Shown: piece after piece, positions 62,708 through 64,000 of the stretch
Layout of the letters: each line of letters starts with the position of its first letter
Position numbering within the stretch: position 1 is the first letter of the stretch
Source: Streptomyces sp. GESEQ-4
Lineage (GTDB): Bacteria > Actinomycetota > Actinomycetes > Streptomycetales > Streptomycetaceae
DNA: 64,000 bases
NCBI RefSeq assembly: GCF_017948455.1
Contig: NZ_JAFFSU010000008.1
Span: forward strand, 124,001 to 188,000
Direction: 5' to 3'
Program-made: the position numbers and the translations under genes
Notes under the pieces: generated by a model
What the model was told of the DNA's origin: nothing
The model's input: the letters and a program-made list of their open reading frames with translations, nothing else
The model's database searches: none

Positions 62708-64000
62708 ATGACGGAGGTAGGGCCCACGGCGGCCGCCTCGGCTCCCCTGTGGGAGCGCGACCGGGAGATCGCCGCCGTGGAGGAGGCGCTCACCACGCTG
62801 CGCGCGGACCGCTCGTCCTCGGGCAGCCTCCTGGTGTTCCGGGGCGAGGCCGGACTCGGCAAGACCGCGCTGCTGGCCCAGACCCGCCGCATCGCCGAGG
62901 CACGCGGCTGCACGGTCTGGTCGGCCCGCGGCGGCGAGACCCTGAAGTCCGTCCCCTTCAATGTCGTACGACAACTGCTGCAGCCCGCGCTGGTGTCGCT
63001 GATGCCGGAGGAGGCGCGCGAATACCTCGGCGACTGGTACGACATCGCCGGCCCCGCCCTCGGCATCACCGACCCCGGCGACCGGCACGCCGACCCGCAG
63101 GGCGTGTGCGACGGCCTGGTCGCCGCGGTGCGCCGGCTGGCCCGGCGCGACTGGCCGCTCGTGCTGCTGATCGACGACGCCCACTGGGCCGACCAGGAGA
63201 CCCTGCGCTGGCTCGCCGCCTTCGCCGAACGCCTCGACGACCTGTCCGTCCTGGTCGTCGTGGCCCGCCGCCCCGGCGAGGTCGCCGCCGACAGCGCCCG
63301 CTACCTCGACGCGGTCGCCGCGGCGGCGGGCGCACCGGTCACCAACCTGAGCGCCCTGACCCCGGACGCGACCGCGGGCCTCACCCGCGCCACCGTCGGC
63401 CCGCACGCCGACGCCCCGTTCTGCCGCGAGGTCTGGGCCGTCACCGGCGGCAACCCCTACGAGACCGTAGAACTCCTCGCCAAGGTCCAGGACAGCGAAC
63501 TCGAACCCGTCGAGGCCCAGGCCGCCGAACTGCGCGCCCTGAACCGCTCGGCCCGCGGCGGCGGCCTCGTCGCCCGCCTGGAGGGACTCGGCGTCGACGC
63601 CACCCGGTTCGCCTGGGCCGCCGCGATCCTCGGCGCGGACATCTCCATCGACCTGGTCGCCCGGCTCGCCACCATGAGCCACGGCCAAGCCGTGCGCTGC
63701 GCCGAACTGCTGTGCAACGCCCGCATCCTCACCGAACCCGACCCGGCGACCGCCCGCGCCGGCGACAGCGGCCTGGAGTTCGTGCATCCGCTGATCGCGA
63801 CCGCCGTCTACAACTCCATCCCGCCCGCCCTGTGCACCGCGATGCACGGCATCGCCGCCCAGGTCGTCACCGACTCCGGCCGTGGCGCCGCGGCCGCCTC
63901 CCGGCACCTTCTCCTGGTCCACCCGGACGACGACGAGGAAGTCGTCGAGCAGCTGCGCGAGGCGGCCCGCGAACACCTCGCCGTCGGCGCCCCCGACGCG
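62708..64000 (+). CDS. AAA-type NTPase, probable LuxR-family (LAL) regulator, 5' part
   Basis: The frame is open for 431 codons to the window edge. It begins with SAPLWERDREIAAVEEALTT and a Walker A loop GEAGLGKTALL (residues 46-56), then Walker B VLLIDDAHWADQ near residue 155 and VTGGNPYETVELL, typical of the N-terminal ATPase of large LuxR regulators. The C-terminal helix-turn-helix, if present, lies outside. ATG 62708 follows GGGGAGG. A TACGCT -10-like element is at 62660-62665. Whether it is a full LAL regulator or a stand-alone ATPase cannot be decided from this part. Confidence 0.82.
   Translation, partial: MTEVGPTAAASAPLWERDREIAAVEEALTTLRADRSSSGSLLVFRGEAGLGKTALLAQTRRIAEARGCTVWSARGGETLKSVPFNVVRQLLQPALVSLMPEEAREYLGDWYDIAGPALGITDPGDRHADPQGVCDGLVAAVRRLARRDWPLVLLIDDAHWADQETLRWLAAFAERLDDLSVLVVVARRPGEVAADSARYLDAVAAAAGAPVTNLSALTPDATAGLTRATVGPHADAPFCREVWAVTGGNPYETVELLAKVQDSELEPVEAQAAELRALNRSARGGGLVARLEGLGVDATRFAWAAAILGADISIDLVARLATMSHGQAVRCAELLCNARILTEPDPATARAGDSGLEFVHPLIATAVYNSIPPALCTAMHGIAAQVVTDSGRGAAAASRHLLLVHPDDDEEVVEQLREAAREHLAVGAPDA

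Overview
The window is GC-rich actinobacterial DNA, almost certainly a Streptomyces chromosome. Codon third positions are overwhelmingly G or C, many starts are GTG or TTG, Tat (twin-arginine) signals are frequent, adjacent genes are joined by ATGA/GTGA overlaps, and families typical of Streptomyces are present (DUF2510, DUF3152, MmyB-like, an AfsQ1-like two-component system). I see no tRNA, rRNA, CRISPR array, transposase or phage gene.

Positions 1-16.9 kb form a glycan-utilisation region. A minus-strand operon runs from a PfkB sugar kinase through an ABC sugar importer (binding lipoprotein, two permeases) and a GH2 beta-galactosidase to two Tat-exported phosphoesterases. Divergent from it are a DeoR regulator, a GH4 glycosidase and a GH38 alpha-mannosidase, followed by a GH29 alpha-L-fucosidase. 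The sugars addressed (galactose, mannose, fucose) resemble a decorated N-glycan or phosphomannan. From 17.1 to 23.8 kb the genes are mixed: a sulfotransferase, an ATP-grasp enzyme, a metallophosphoesterase overlapping a 4'-phosphopantetheinyl transferase, a 277-bp nested palindromic element, an XRE/ImmA pair and an MmyB-like sensor.

From 23.9 to 31.0 kb lies a hydroxyproline catabolic cluster: three subunits of a D-hydroxyproline dehydrogenase type complex, a DapA-fold deaminase, a proline-racemase-family epimerase and a GntR regulator. A proline-specific aminopeptidase P is divergent from it, and a 13-bp motif is shared by the two control regions. From 31.1 to 39.2 kb is a LacI-controlled alpha-glucan locus: ABC importer, GH13 alpha-glucosidase and a secreted beta-helix glucanase of probable family GH87. 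From 39.2 to 45.6 kb an SsuABC/TauABC-type importer with two different permeases, an IclR regulator and a Rieske oxygenase/reductase pair probably import and oxidise an aromatic or related acid; a 56-residue protein with a CHC motif is encoded between the two oxygenase genes.

From 45.6 to 48.7 kb the DNA is decaying. An amidohydrolase gene is broken by a frameshift and a stop codon, and an arsenic module retains arsR and arsO but only fragments of an ArsI/CadI-type glyoxalase gene. From 48.7 to 54.3 kb come two unidentified exported or membrane proteins, a DUF3152 protein, and an AfsQ1/AfsQ2-like response regulator, kinase and lipoprotein whose promoter region carries a perfect GTnAC-n6-GTnAC box. 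From 54.5 to 64 kb are a Tat-exported phospholipase C, a LURP-one-like protein, a DMT transporter and a PAP2 phosphatase divergent from a TetR regulator, a DUF2510 membrane protein, anhydro-N-acetylmuramic acid kinase and the start of a large NTPase regulator. The gap beside the TetR gene holds seven copies of a palindromic site in exact 16-bp register, the most unusual non-coding structure in the window.
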